A stretch of DNA of 64,000 nt from Rufibacter hautae (lineage in GTDB: Bacteria > Bacteroidota > Bacteroidia > Cytophagales > Hymenobacteraceae): the NCBI RefSeq assembly GCF_008271695.1, contig NZ_VKKY01000002.1, positions 1,302,001 through 1,366,000 on the forward strand, given 5' to 3'. Under the pieces are notes generated by a model. It was given only the letters and a program-made list of their open reading frames with translations, was not told the DNA's origin and ran no database searches. Below, in pieces: positions 56,392-64,000 of this stretch (position 1 is its first letter; the number at the start of each line of letters is the position of its first letter). The position numbers and the translations under genes were made by a program.

Positions 56392-57018
56392 CTATTCCTC
56401 GGGCTTCAGGTTGGGGAAAGCCCACTTCAGGCGCACGGCCAGTATCCTAATGAAGATGATGATCCCGATGGCAATCCAGACGGGCACGCCGGGCGGAACC
56501 GGGGCCAAGCGCATGAGCAGGTAAGAAGCTCCGCCTGCCAGGCAAGCCGTGGCATATACCTCTCTTCTGAAGATCAGGGGAATCTCGTTACACAGGATAT
56601 CCCGCACGACGCCCCCAAACACCGCCGTAACCACGCCCATGACCAAGGCAATCAAGGGCGGCACATCCAGCCTGAGCGCTTTCTCCATGCCCAGGATGGT
56701 AAACAAAGCAATACCCACGGTGTCAAACAAGAACATGGTTCTTCTGAACCGGCCAATGCTTTTCCTGAAAAACACCGTCACCATCACCGCCACAAAAACC
56801 GTGATCAGCAGGCGTTCGTCCTGCACCCAAACTGGGCGCAGGTTCAGTAACAAATCGCGCACCGTTCCTCCCCCCAGAGCCGTTGCAAAGGCAATGACCG
56901 TGGCGCCAAAGGGATCCAGCTTCTTATCGGCGGCTGTGAGGGTACCGCTGATGGCAAACACGAAGGTACCTACCACGTCAATAAAGGGAATGAGGGCGGG
57001 GGCAGGAAGATCAGGCAT
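56392..57018 (-). CDS. TRIC-type cation channel family protein (UPF0126)
   Basis: A 208-residue inner-membrane protein with seven helices built from two homologous UPF0126 repeats. Each repeat carries the glycine motif: GGGTVRDLLL in the first and FGGVVRDILC in the second. The start PFIDVVGTFVFAISGTLTA is characteristic. Prokaryotic TRIC homologues form homotrimeric monovalent-cation channels. No regulatory partner is nearby. Confidence 0.9.
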   Translation of the reverse strand: MPDLPAPALIPFIDVVGTFVFAISGTLTAADKKLDPFGATVIAFATALGGGTVRDLLLNLRPVWVQDERLLITVFVAVMVTVFFRKSIGRFRRTMFLFDTVGIALFTILGMEKALRLDVPPLIALVMGVVTAVFGGVVRDILCNEIPLIFRREVYATACLAGGASYLLMRLAPVPPGVPVWIAIGIIIFIRILAVRLKWAFPNLKPEE

Positions 57019-57078
57019 AGGCAGAAATTTTTGGTAAACTACGCAAAAGCAAAGGAGTTGGGCACCTATCTCTGAACG

Positions 57079-57120
57079 AAACCCGTTTAGGAGCTGTTTG
57101 AAAGAATTAAGCCCAAAACA
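57079..57120. repeat. Palindrome copy upstream of TRIC-type gene
   Basis: aacccgtttaggagctgttt with a partial complement (aagcccaaaac), between divergent genes. Here it cannot be a simple gene-end terminator. Confidence 0.5.
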
Positions 57121-57168
57121 CCGAAAGGAAAGCCTCCGTACCTGCCTATACCTCTGGTTGCCTTATAG

Positions 57169-57183
57169 CTAGGTTTAACCTAG
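57169..57183. promoter_or_regulatory. Dyad ctaggtttaacctag
   Basis: An exact 7-1-7 dyad about 125 nt upstream of icmF, an operator candidate for an unidentified dimeric regulator. Confidence 0.35.
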
Positions 57184-57307
57184 GCAAATGGAAGTCTTAA
57201 ATAGAGCTCAGAAAATTCTGACTTGCCCGAACTGCTCCCAGGATTGCGCCTCCACCATTCACCTAAAATTCGTACTTTCGCACAACGTTCACCAGCTAAG
57301 CTAACAA

Positions 57308-60300
57308 ATGTCAGTTACTACTGTACAACCCTACAAACCGGTCAACCATATCCGCATTGTCACCGCCGCCTCTTTGTTTGACGGCCACGATGCGGCTATC
57401 AATATCATGCGCCGCATCATCCAGGCGTCTGGCGCCGAGGTCATTCACCTGGGCCACAACCGCTCCGTGCAGGAGATTGTGGACTGCGCTATTCAGGAAG
57501 ATGCCCAAGCCATTGCCATTACCTCTTACCAAGGCGGTCACCTGGAGTATTTTAAGTACATGTATGACTTGCTCAACGAGCGGGGCTGCGGCCACATTCG
57601 CATTTTTGGCGGTGGCGGCGGTGTGATCCTGCCCACTGAGATTGAGGAACTGCACGGCTACGGCATCGCCCGCATCTATTCTCCCGATGACGGACGCGCC
57701 ATGGGCTTGCAGGGCATGATCAATGACATGCTGCAGAAGTGCGACTTCCCCACCGGTCAGAACCTGAACGGCGAGGTGAAGCACCTGAAAGAAAAAGACA
57801 TTAAATCCATTGCCCGGCTTATTTCCGCGGCCGAGAACTTCCCTGAGGAGTTTGCTCGCGTGAAAGAGCAGTTGATCTCCGGCATTGACCAGCAAGCTGC
57901 CGCAAACCAACCCCAAACCGCTACTCCTGTCTTGGGCATTACCGGTACGGGCGGAGCAGGTAAATCATCGTTAGTGGATGAACTAGTGCGTCGGTTTCTG
58001 ATGGATTTCCCTACTAAGACCATCGCCATTATCTCGGTGGACCCAAGTAAGCGGAAAACGGGCGGCGCCTTGCTGGGCGACCGCATCCGGATGAACGCCA
58101 TCAGCAACAGCCGCGTGTACATGCGCTCGCTGGCCACGCGCCAAAGCAACCTGGCCTTGAGCAAATATGTACAAGACGCCGTAGACGTGGTGAAAGCCGC
58201 CCAGTTTGACCTGATCATTCTGGAGACCTCGGGCATTGGCCAGTCAGACACCGAGATAATTGAGCATTCAGACGCCAGCCTGTACGTGATGACGCCGGAG
58301 TACGGTGCCGCCACCCAGCTGGAGAAAATTGATATGCTGGACTTCGCCGATATCATTGCCTTAAACAAGTTTGACAAGCGCGGTGCCCTAGATGCCCTGC
58401 GCGATGTGAAAAAACAATACAAGCGCAACCACCAGTTGTGGGACGTGAGCGATGACCAGATTCCGGTGTTCGGGACTATTGCCTCGCAGTTCAACGACCC
58501 CGGCATGAACCGCCTGTACAAAGCCTTGATCGCAAAAATCTCGGAGAAAACCGGCGTCACTTTTGACTCCAGTCTGCAGGCCACCGGCGAGATGTCTGAG
58601 AAAGTCTACATCATCCCTCCTGCCCGCACACGCTACCTTTCCGAGATTGCGGAGAACAACCGCAGCTACGACAAGTGGGTGCAAGACCAGGCTGCGGTGG
58701 CCCAAAAACTCTACGGTATCCGGCAGTCCATTGAAGCCATCCAAGCCATTGAGGTGGAAGATAAGGACCGACTGATTAAGGGATTAGAGTACGCCTTTGA
58801 AGAAACCGCTTTAAGGCTAGACGGCCAGAACAAGAAACTGCTGGAGCAGTGGCCCGAGAAGCGCCAGAGCTACAAAAACGAGTTTTATGAGTTCAAGGTG
58901 CGGGACAAGGTACTCAAGGTGAAAACCCATACCACCAGCTTGTCGCAACTTGAGATTCCGAAGGTAGCCACGCCGCGCTACGAGGCCTGGGGAGACTTGC
59001 TGAAGTGGAACCTGCAGGAGAATGTACCGGGCGAGTTCCCGTACACCGCGGGCGTGTTCCCCTTCAAACGCGAGGGCGAAGACCCTACCCGCATGTTTGC
59101 TGGCGAAGGCGGACCAGAGCGCACGAACCGGCGTTTCCACTACGTAAGTAAAGGATTGCCTGCCAAACGTTTATCTACCGCCTTTGACTCTGTTACTTTA
59201 TACGGCGAGGACCCGGACCTGCGTCCGGATATCTACGGGAAGATCGGTAACTCAGGGGTAAGCATCTGCTGCCTGGACGATGCCAAGAAGCTGTACTCCG
59301 GCTTTAACCTGGCCGATCCAATGACCTCGGTGTCCATGACCATCAATGGTCCGGCCGCCATGCTCACCGGTTTCTTCATGAACGCTGCGATTGACCAGCA
59401 GTGCGAACTGTACATCAGGGAGAACGGTCTAGAGGCAGAGGTGAACGACCGTATGGATGCTATTTTCCAGAAATCGGGCCAGAAACGCCCTACTTACCAG
59501 GGCGAGTTGCCAGACGGCAACAATGGCTTAGGTCTGATGCTCCTGGGCGTGACCGGAGACCAGGTATTGCCGGCGGATGTCTATGCTCAGATTAAGGAGC
59601 GTACGCTGGCCTCAGTACGCGGCACCGTGCAGGCCGATATCCTCAAGGAAGACCAGGCGCAGAACACCTGTATTTTCAGCACCGAGTTTGCCCTGCGGTT
59701 GATGGGTGATGTGCAGCAGTACTTCATTGACCACAACGTCCGCAACTTCTACTCGGTGTCCATCTCTGGGTACCACATCGCGGAGGCGGGCGCTAACCCA
59801 ATCTCGCAGCTGGCCTTTACCCTGGCGAACGGCTTCACTTTTGTGGAGTATTACGTGAGCCGCGGCATGGACATCAACGCCTTTGCGCCTAACCTGAGTT
59901 TCTTCTTTTCCAACGGCATTGACCCAGAGTATGCGGTAATTGGCCGCGTAGCCAGAAGAATCTGGGCGAAAGCCATGAAACTGAAGTACGGTGCCAACGC
60001 CCGCTCGCAGATGTTGAAGTACCACATCCAGACCTCGGGCCGCTCACTGCACGCGCAGGAAATCGACTTCAACGACATCCGAACAACCCTGCAGGCGCTG
60101 TATGCGATCTACGACAACTGTAACTCGCTGCACACCAATGCTTATGACGAGGCTATCACCACACCTACTGAGGCTAGTGTGCGCCGGGCTATGGCTATCC
60201 AGCTCATCATCAACCGTGAGTTAGGCTTGGCCAAGAACGAGAACCCGCTGCAAGGCTCCTTCATCATTGAAGAACTGACGGACCTGGTAGAGGAAGCCGT

Positions 60301-60718
60301 GTTGCTAGAGTTTGACCGGATCACCGAGCGTGGTGGAGTGTTAGGTGCCATGGAGACCATGTACCAGCGTGGAAAGATCCAGGAGGAAAGCCTGTACTAC
60401 GAGACCCTGAAGCATACCGGTGAGTACCCTATTATTGGCGTAAACACCTTCCTGAGCAGCCAGGGCTCCCCTACCGTGATTCCTTCTGAGGTGATCAGAG
60501 CTACGGAGGAAGAAAAGCAGTACCAGATCTCCATGCTGCAGGAACTGCAGGACCGCCATGCGGACAAAGCTCCTACCTGGTTGAAGCAGTTGCAGGAAGT
60601 GGCCGTGCAGAACGGCAACATCTTTGAAGCCCTTATGGAAGCCTCTAAGTACTGCTCTTTGGGTCAGATCACCAATGCCTTGTTTGAGGTAGGTGGCCAG
60701 TACCGCCGGAACATGTAA
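57308..60718 (+). CDS. icmF: Fused isobutyryl-CoA mutase IcmF
   Basis: A 1136-residue adenosylcobalamin mutase fusing three parts. A B12-binding domain covers residues about 15-140, with the base-off His in LFDGHDAA (H27). A MeaB-like P-loop GTPase chaperone follows (GTGGAGKSS near 212, then [13 protein letters not shown]). The substrate-binding TIM barrel starts near residue 560, with the IcmF-type signature [18 protein letters not shown] rather than the methylmalonyl-CoA mutase form. It interconverts isobutyryl-CoA and n-butyryl-CoA (some also pivalyl- or isovaleryl-CoA), linking Val and fatty-acid metabolism. No acyl-CoA dehydrogenase gene is adjacent. Confidence 0.95.
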   Translation: MSVTTVQPYKPVNHIRIVTAASLFDGHDAAINIMRRIIQASGAEVIHLGHNRSVQEIVDCAIQEDAQAIAITSYQGGHLEYFKYMYDLLNERGCGHIRIFGGGGGVILPTEIEELHGYGIARIYSPDDGRAMGLQGMINDMLQKCDFPTGQNLNGEVKHLKEKDIKSIARLISAAENFPEEFARVKEQLISGIDQQAAANQPQTATPVLGITGTGGAGKSSLVDELVRRFLMDFPTKTIAIISVDPSKRKTGGALLGDRIRMNAISNSRVYMRSLATRQSNLALSKYVQDAVDVVKAAQFDLIILETSGIGQSDTEIIEHSDASLYVMTPEYGAATQLEKIDMLDFADIIALNKFDKRGALDALRDVKKQYKRNHQLWDVSDDQIPVFGTIASQFNDPGMNRLYKALIAKISEKTGVTFDSSLQATGEMSEKVYIIPPARTRYLSEIAENNRSYDKWVQDQAAVAQKLYGIRQSIEAIQAIEVEDKDRLIKGLEYAFEETALRLDGQNKKLLEQWPEKRQSYKNEFYEFKVRDKVLKVKTHTTSLSQLEIPKVATPRYEAWGDLLKWNLQENVPGEFPYTAGVFPFKREGEDPTRMFAGEGGPERTNRRFHYVSKGLPAKRLSTAFDSVTLYGEDPDLRPDIYGKIGNSGVSICCLDDAKKLYSGFNLADPMTSVSMTINGPAAMLTGFFMNAAIDQQCELYIRENGLEAEVNDRMDAIFQKSGQKRPTYQGELPDGNNGLGLMLLGVTGDQVLPADVYAQIKERTLASVRGTVQADILKEDQAQNTCIFSTEFALRLMGDVQQYFIDHNVRNFYSVSISGYHIAEAGANPISQLAFTLANGFTFVEYYVSRGMDINAFAPNLSFFFSNGIDPEYAVIGRVARRIWAKAMKLKYGANARSQMLKYHIQTSGRSLHAQEIDFNDIRTTLQALYAIYDNCNSLHTNAYDEAITTPTEASVRRAMAIQLIINRELGLAKNENPLQGSFIIEELTDLVEEAVLLEFDRITERGGVLGAMETMYQRGKIQEESLYYETLKHTGEYPIIGVNTFLSSQGSPTVIPSEVIRATEEEKQYQISMLQELQDRHADKAPTWLKQLQEVAVQNGNIFEALMEASKYCSLGQITNALFEVGGQYRRNM

Positions 60719-61076
60719 TTTAAGACTTGAGCCAAGCCTTCGTTTTTGGCCTGTTTTTATGAAAGGAGCCTGCAATTGCAGGCTCCTTTTTTGTTATCTT
60801 AGGAATAAATCTTTCGAGATTCTAACCTTTTAAATCCTGAAGGAAAACAGATGCTGTCGAAAAGAAAATACAGGCTATTTTGAAGGTCTTCTACCCATTT
60901 CCAGGTCAAATTCTAAGCGCATCCTTTCCATGGATTTGGCAAAACGGCCTAGGCACCTTGACCACAAAAATATTCTTGTGCTTAGGTGTTTAATTTAATA
61001 CAAGAATAATGTAAATTTTACCTTGAAGTTAACAAGATTGAAGAATTTTACGTTTATACTATAAACGCAACAAGCC
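60719..61076. other. Intergenic gap, 358 bp
   Basis: After icmF: the terminator at 60762-60792, preceded by a half copy of the palindrome family (cgtttttggcctgtttttat), then A+T-rich sequence up to a 42-codon gene. Nothing else is recognised. Confidence 0.5.
60762..60792 (+). terminator. icmF terminator
   Basis: aaaggagcctgc-aatt-gcaggctccttttt, a perfect stem followed by T, 44 nt after the icmF stop. Confidence 0.88.
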
Positions 61077-61205
61077 ATGAAAATTATCACAACCGTTACC
61101 TCTATCCTCGTGATCGGTGCCCTCGGCTTCTTGGCAACTACCTGGTTGTCGCCCGGAAATATCCCGCTGGATCTTTCTGATGAAGATTATCACCTGTATT
61201 TATAA
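61077..61205 (+). CDS. 42-residue membrane peptide
   Basis: ATG 61077 opens a 42-codon frame ending TAA. MKIITTVTSILVIGALGFLA is a hydrophobic anchor or signal segment. The remaining 20 residues end in an acidic, aromatic tail (DLSDEDYHLYL) that should be outside the membrane. It lies 105 nt upstream of the FKBP gene. Such short secreted-type peptides are missed by gene finders; no family is recognised. Confidence 0.5.
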   Translation: MKIITTVTSILVIGALGFLATTWLSPGNIPLDLSDEDYHLYL

Positions 61206-61309
61206 ACAGGGAAACTCAAGGGCCTTTCACTCCACCGAAGCGTGGATTTGCGTTCTTGTACCATCCAAATTCCATAGAAACCGTACCTTTACCTAACAAA
61301 AGATAAACT

Positions 61310-61933
61310 ATGGAATTAAACGACCTTTCAAAAAGAATCAGCTACATCATTGGCCGGGACATGGCAGCCAACTTTGCCAAACAGGGCATTGAAGTAGAAC
61401 CAGAAGCCTTGCTTTTCGGGCTGAAAGAAGCCATCAGCGGAAATCCCTCCAAGCTGGACCAGAACGAGGTGCAACAGGCCATGATGCAACTGCAGGAGCA
61501 GATGCAGGAAAAACAACAAGGCATGGCGGGTGCGTCTGGAGAGCAAAACAAAAAAGAAGGGGAAGCTTTCCTGGAAGCTAACAAGGTAAAGGAGGGTGTT
61601 CACTCCCTGCCTAGCGGACTGCAGTACCAGGTACTGGAGAGCGGCTCCGGAAAAACCCCTACCAGAAACTCAAACGTTACCACCCACTACCACGGCACTT
61701 TAATAGACGGAACCGTATTTGACTCTTCCTACGAGCGCGGTGAGCCGGCTTCGTTCCCAGTTAGCGGCGTAATTGCCGGTTGGACAGAAGCGCTCCAGCT
61801 CATGAAAGAAGGTGATAAATGGCGTCTGTTTATCCCAAGCAACCTGGCCTACGGGACCAGAGGCGCGGGCGGAGACATCGGTCCGAACGCCACCTTGATC
61901 TTCGACGTGGAACTTATCACCGTCAATAACTAA
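61310..61933 (+). CDS. FKBP-type peptidyl-prolyl cis-trans isomerase
   Basis: A 207-residue FklB/FkpA-type isomerase that speeds proline isomerisation in protein folding. The N-terminal helical dimerisation domain begins MELNDLSKRISYIIGRDMAANF. The FKBP domain follows from about residue 110 (VTTHYHGTLIDGTVFDSSYE, VIAGWTEALQLMKEGDKWRL, IPSNLAYG, LIFDVELI). No signal peptide is present, so it is probably cytoplasmic like FklB. It ends at a good terminator. Confidence 0.93.
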   Translation: MELNDLSKRISYIIGRDMAANFAKQGIEVEPEALLFGLKEAISGNPSKLDQNEVQQAMMQLQEQMQEKQQGMAGASGEQNKKEGEAFLEANKVKEGVHSLPSGLQYQVLESGSGKTPTRNSNVTTHYHGTLIDGTVFDSSYERGEPASFPVSGVIAGWTEALQLMKEGDKWRLFIPSNLAYGTRGAGGDIGPNATLIFDVELITVNN

Positions 61934-61953
61934 GCCTTCTTGGCAGAATAAAT

Positions 61954-61993
61954 AAAAAGGAGAATGTGCCCAACGGCCGTTCTCCTTTTTTTT
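61954..61993 (+). terminator. FKBP gene terminator
   Basis: aaaaaggagaat ... gttctcctttttttt stem with an 8-T run, about 20 nt after the stop. Confidence 0.85.
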
Positions 61994-62153
61994 AGAGGAA
62001 AGATGGAAAGACTTCAAATTTTTCCTGAATGCTTCTATCCTTGGCTTAAAAATTAAACGAGGTGAAAAAGTTACCTATAACTTAGGACAGGAGCGTTTTA
62101 AGCCCGTTTTCTAAGTTCTTGCCCAAAAATAAAAGGCTGGCTCCTAAGGTTGG

Positions 62154-62606
62154 TCAGGAGGGCATGGTGGACTCGTGCTCTAGCCAATCAATGGCTTCTT
62201 CTACCTGGGTAAAGTAATGGATGTGGATGGGTAAATTGATCTTGCAGACCTTGTTTAAGGAATAGTCATGGATCATCTGCTGGTATCGCTCCTCAGACAT
62301 AACCAAGGCAACTTGCATACCCTGGGGCACAGCAGGATTGGCCTCGCTTTGCAGGATGCTTAACTCCCACTCCTCGGCTTCCATGGAAAGAGCTCCCCTG
62401 CTTGAGGTGTTGATAAGGCATTTTTCCAACTTTTCAGCAGAGATCAGTTTGAATAGTTCGTTCATTCCTTGCTGACACACTTCCAAACCAATATCCTTTT
62501 TCCACTTCAACATTGCAACATTCAGGGAGGTATCTAACCAGACTTTGAAAGAATCAGTCTCAGCTTGAACCATAGAATCAACTTTAATTGAATTATAATT
62601 TTTCAA
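62154..62606 (-). CDS. Hypothetical protein, SpoIIAA/STAS-like
   Basis: A 150-residue cytoplasmic protein. The beta-alpha layout (NVAMLKWKKDIGLEVCQQGM, then KCLINTSSRGALSMEAEEW) and the C-terminal closing element YFTQVEEAIDWLEH resemble the SpoIIAA-like group of Cytophagales and the protein encoded at 29307-29723. No recognised catalytic site. Upstream DNA is very A+T-rich. No regulatory partner is visible. Confidence 0.5.
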   Translation of the reverse strand: MKNYNSIKVDSMVQAETDSFKVWLDTSLNVAMLKWKKDIGLEVCQQGMNELFKLISAEKLEKCLINTSSRGALSMEAEEWELSILQSEANPAVPQGMQVALVMSEERYQQMIHDYSLNKVCKINLPIHIHYFTQVEEAIDWLEHESTMPS

Positions 62607-62948
62607 AGTATTTAATAGTAATATTTAATTATATAATATGCTTATTTTAATCAAGATATGATGTCTATACATTAAATGCAAATTATTTAAAGAATATCAC
62701 AGTTGGCATTTCTATTATCAATGCACAATCTTAGGCCAGGTGTCTTGAAAGGCAATTTTGGTTGTTCAAATAGGTTAAAATATAAACCTTGAAATTCAGG
62801 GGCTAACTGCATTGAAATTACAGTGCACCTGTTAATTTTGCCCGCCTTCTTTGAAGGGATGTTTTCGGTTTCCCGTTAGGAGAAATCAACGAGTTGCCTC
62901 TGCAGCAATGAACAAGGCCGAAGAGGAGAATTTTACCAGCATACTATA
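62607..62948. other. A+T-rich intergenic gap, 342 bp
   Basis: Separates divergent genes and should hold two promoters. The first 100 bp are extremely A+T-rich. The stretch before kup was checked for a c-di-AMP-type riboswitch; no conserved core was recognised. Confidence 0.45.
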
Positions 62949-64000
62949 ATGAATACCAACAGTCACTCTCACAGTCACTCCCAGCGAGTATCGGGTGCAG
63001 GTTTACTTATCGCCTTAGGTATCATTTACGGTGACATCGGGACTTCTCCGCTGTACGTGATGAAAGCCATCATCGGGTCTACCCCTATCAATGCCACCCT
63101 GGTGTACGGCGGCATTTCCTGCGTGGTCTGGACCCTTACCCTGCAAACCACCATCAAGTACGTAGTCCTGACGCTTCAGGCCGATAACAAGGGCGAGGGC
63201 GGGATTTTCTCGCTGTACGCGCTGGTAAGGCGCAAAGCGAAATGGCTCACCATACCGGCCATGCTGGGCGGAAGCGCTCTGCTCGCCGATGGGGTCATCA
63301 CCCCGCCCATCTCCGTTTCCTCGGCGGTGGAGGGTCTGCTGCTCTTGAACCCTGATATCCCTACCGTTCCCATTGTCATTGGCATTCTGGTGCTCCTGTT
63401 CCTGTTGCAGAGTTTCGGGACGCAGATTGTGGGCAAAGCCTTTGGGCCGGTGATGTTCGTCTGGTTCAGCATGCTGGCCACGCTGGGCATTTTATCGGTG
63501 ATGGACCACCCCGAGATCCTGAAGTCGCTCAATCCATACTACGCCTATGACCTGCTGGTGAACTATCCGGGCGGTTTCTGGCTGTTGGGTGCCGTGTTCC
63601 TGTGTACTACCGGGGCCGAGGCACTTTACTCAGACCTGGGCCACTGCGGCAAGGGCAACATCAGGATCAGTTGGGTATTTGTGAAGACCTGTCTACTGCT
63701 CAACTACTTTGGACAGGGCGCGTGGCTTATGCAGTTCGAGGGGAAAGAATTGGTTTCTTTGGGCACCACCAACCCGTTCTATGGTCTCATGCCTGACTGG
63801 TTCCTGCTCATCGGGATTATCATTGCCACCATTGCCGCTGTGATCGCCAGCCAGGCCTTGATCACCGGGTCTTTCACCCTCATAGGCGAAGCTATCAGGT
63901 TGAACATGTGGCCCAAGGTGCGCCTCATTTATCCTACCAACGTGAAAGGCCAGTTGTATGTGCCCAGCATTAACCTGCTGCTGCTCTTGGGCTGCGTGGG
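62949..64000 (+). CDS. kup: KUP/HAK/KT potassium transporter (3' truncated)
   Basis: ATG 62949 starts a frame that stays open to the window end (350 residues visible of an expected roughly 630-650). The N-terminus has a His/Ser-rich tail (MNTNSHSHSHSQ). The KUP signature GLLIALGIIYGDIGTSPLYV follows at once, then NKGEGGIFSLYALVRR and GGSALLADGVITPPISV, all diagnostic. It is an inner-membrane K+/H+ symporter. The C-terminal cytoplasmic domain lies beyond the window. Confidence 0.93.
   Translation, partial: MNTNSHSHSHSQRVSGAGLLIALGIIYGDIGTSPLYVMKAIIGSTPINATLVYGGISCVVWTLTLQTTIKYVVLTLQADNKGEGGIFSLYALVRRKAKWLTIPAMLGGSALLADGVITPPISVSSAVEGLLLLNPDIPTVPIVIGILVLLFLLQSFGTQIVGKAFGPVMFVWFSMLATLGILSVMDHPEILKSLNPYYAYDLLVNYPGGFWLLGAVFLCTTGAEALYSDLGHCGKGNIRISWVFVKTCLLLNYFGQGAWLMQFEGKELVSLGTTNPFYGLMPDWFLLIGIIIATIAAVIASQALITGSFTLIGEAIRLNMWPKVRLIYPTNVKGQLYVPSINLLLLLGCV

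Noticed and set aside
57019-57307. Cobalamin riboswitch before icmF
   Set aside because: No B12 box (GCCACTG-like) or pseudoknot pattern was found in the leader.
62607-62948. c-di-AMP riboswitch before kup
   Set aside because: The conserved ydaO-type core could not be recognised; the region is simply A+T-rich.

Overview
This 64 kb window is chromosomal DNA from a member of the Bacteroidota, most likely a pigmented Cytophagales of the Hymenobacteraceae (Rufibacter/Pontibacter/Nibribacter-like). The evidence is a set of Bacteroidota-specific families (OMP_b-brl_3 barrel, PorE-type OmpA protein, DUF3822, IcmF), secreted proteins with 'AQ'-ending signal peptides, and repeated TAnnTTTG promoter boxes 20-50 nt upstream of starts. 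Shine-Dalgarno sequences are not obvious. Both ends cut a gene: an outer-membrane barrel on the left and a Kup potassium transporter on the right. No tRNA, rRNA, CRISPR array, insertion sequence or phage gene was seen.

Layout. 1-7.1 kb: outer-membrane barrel, SRPBCC protein, membrane-anchored orphan, and a large FAD/Fe-S D-2-hydroxyacid dehydrogenase. 7.1-17.5 kb: an accessory stretch, visibly A+T-richer, with orphan and single-domain genes (AlkB-like, AMP-ligase, DUF1569, VOC, alpha/beta hydrolase, DUF2200). It contains two probable one-base frameshifts and recurring GCTAAC/GTTAGC boundaries that look like gene-cassette junctions. 17.5-37.3 kb: core-like mixed genes (cytochrome c, GHL10 glycosidase, K+ channel with a zinc ribbon, FabH-like synthase, FAD monooxygenase, DUF3822, a lone cytochrome oxidase subunit III, RsbQ-like hydrolase, SDR, DEAD helicase, gluconokinase, DoxX-like protein, DNA ligase). 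37.6-39.5 kb: a two-gene unit of an amidoligase overlapping a class-I glutamine-amidotransferase-type hydrolase, a compact candidate for an uncharacterised peptide or amide-forming pathway. 39.7-42.3 kb: queE and a PorE-like protein. 42.6-46.6 kb: threonine operon (aspartokinase, thrB, thrC) preceded by an unannotated 40-codon leader peptide rich in Thr and Ile codons, implying attenuation-type control. 46.7-57.0 kb: folD; an autoregulated TetR-TolC-HlyD-MFS efflux operon with a perfect 20-bp operator; DUF4184; lepA; DUF1003; TRIC-type channel. 57.3-64 kb: fused isobutyryl-CoA mutase IcmF, FKBP isomerase, a SpoIIAA-like protein, and kup.

Two cross-cutting signals stand out. Many intergenic gaps carry a degenerate palindrome of the form cgttt(t/a)ggggctgttttNNNNaaaacagcccctaaacg. 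It often sits at gene ends as a terminator but also occurs between divergent genes. In addition, two tiny membrane-protein genes (39 and 42 aa) lie in gaps that a length cutoff would leave empty.
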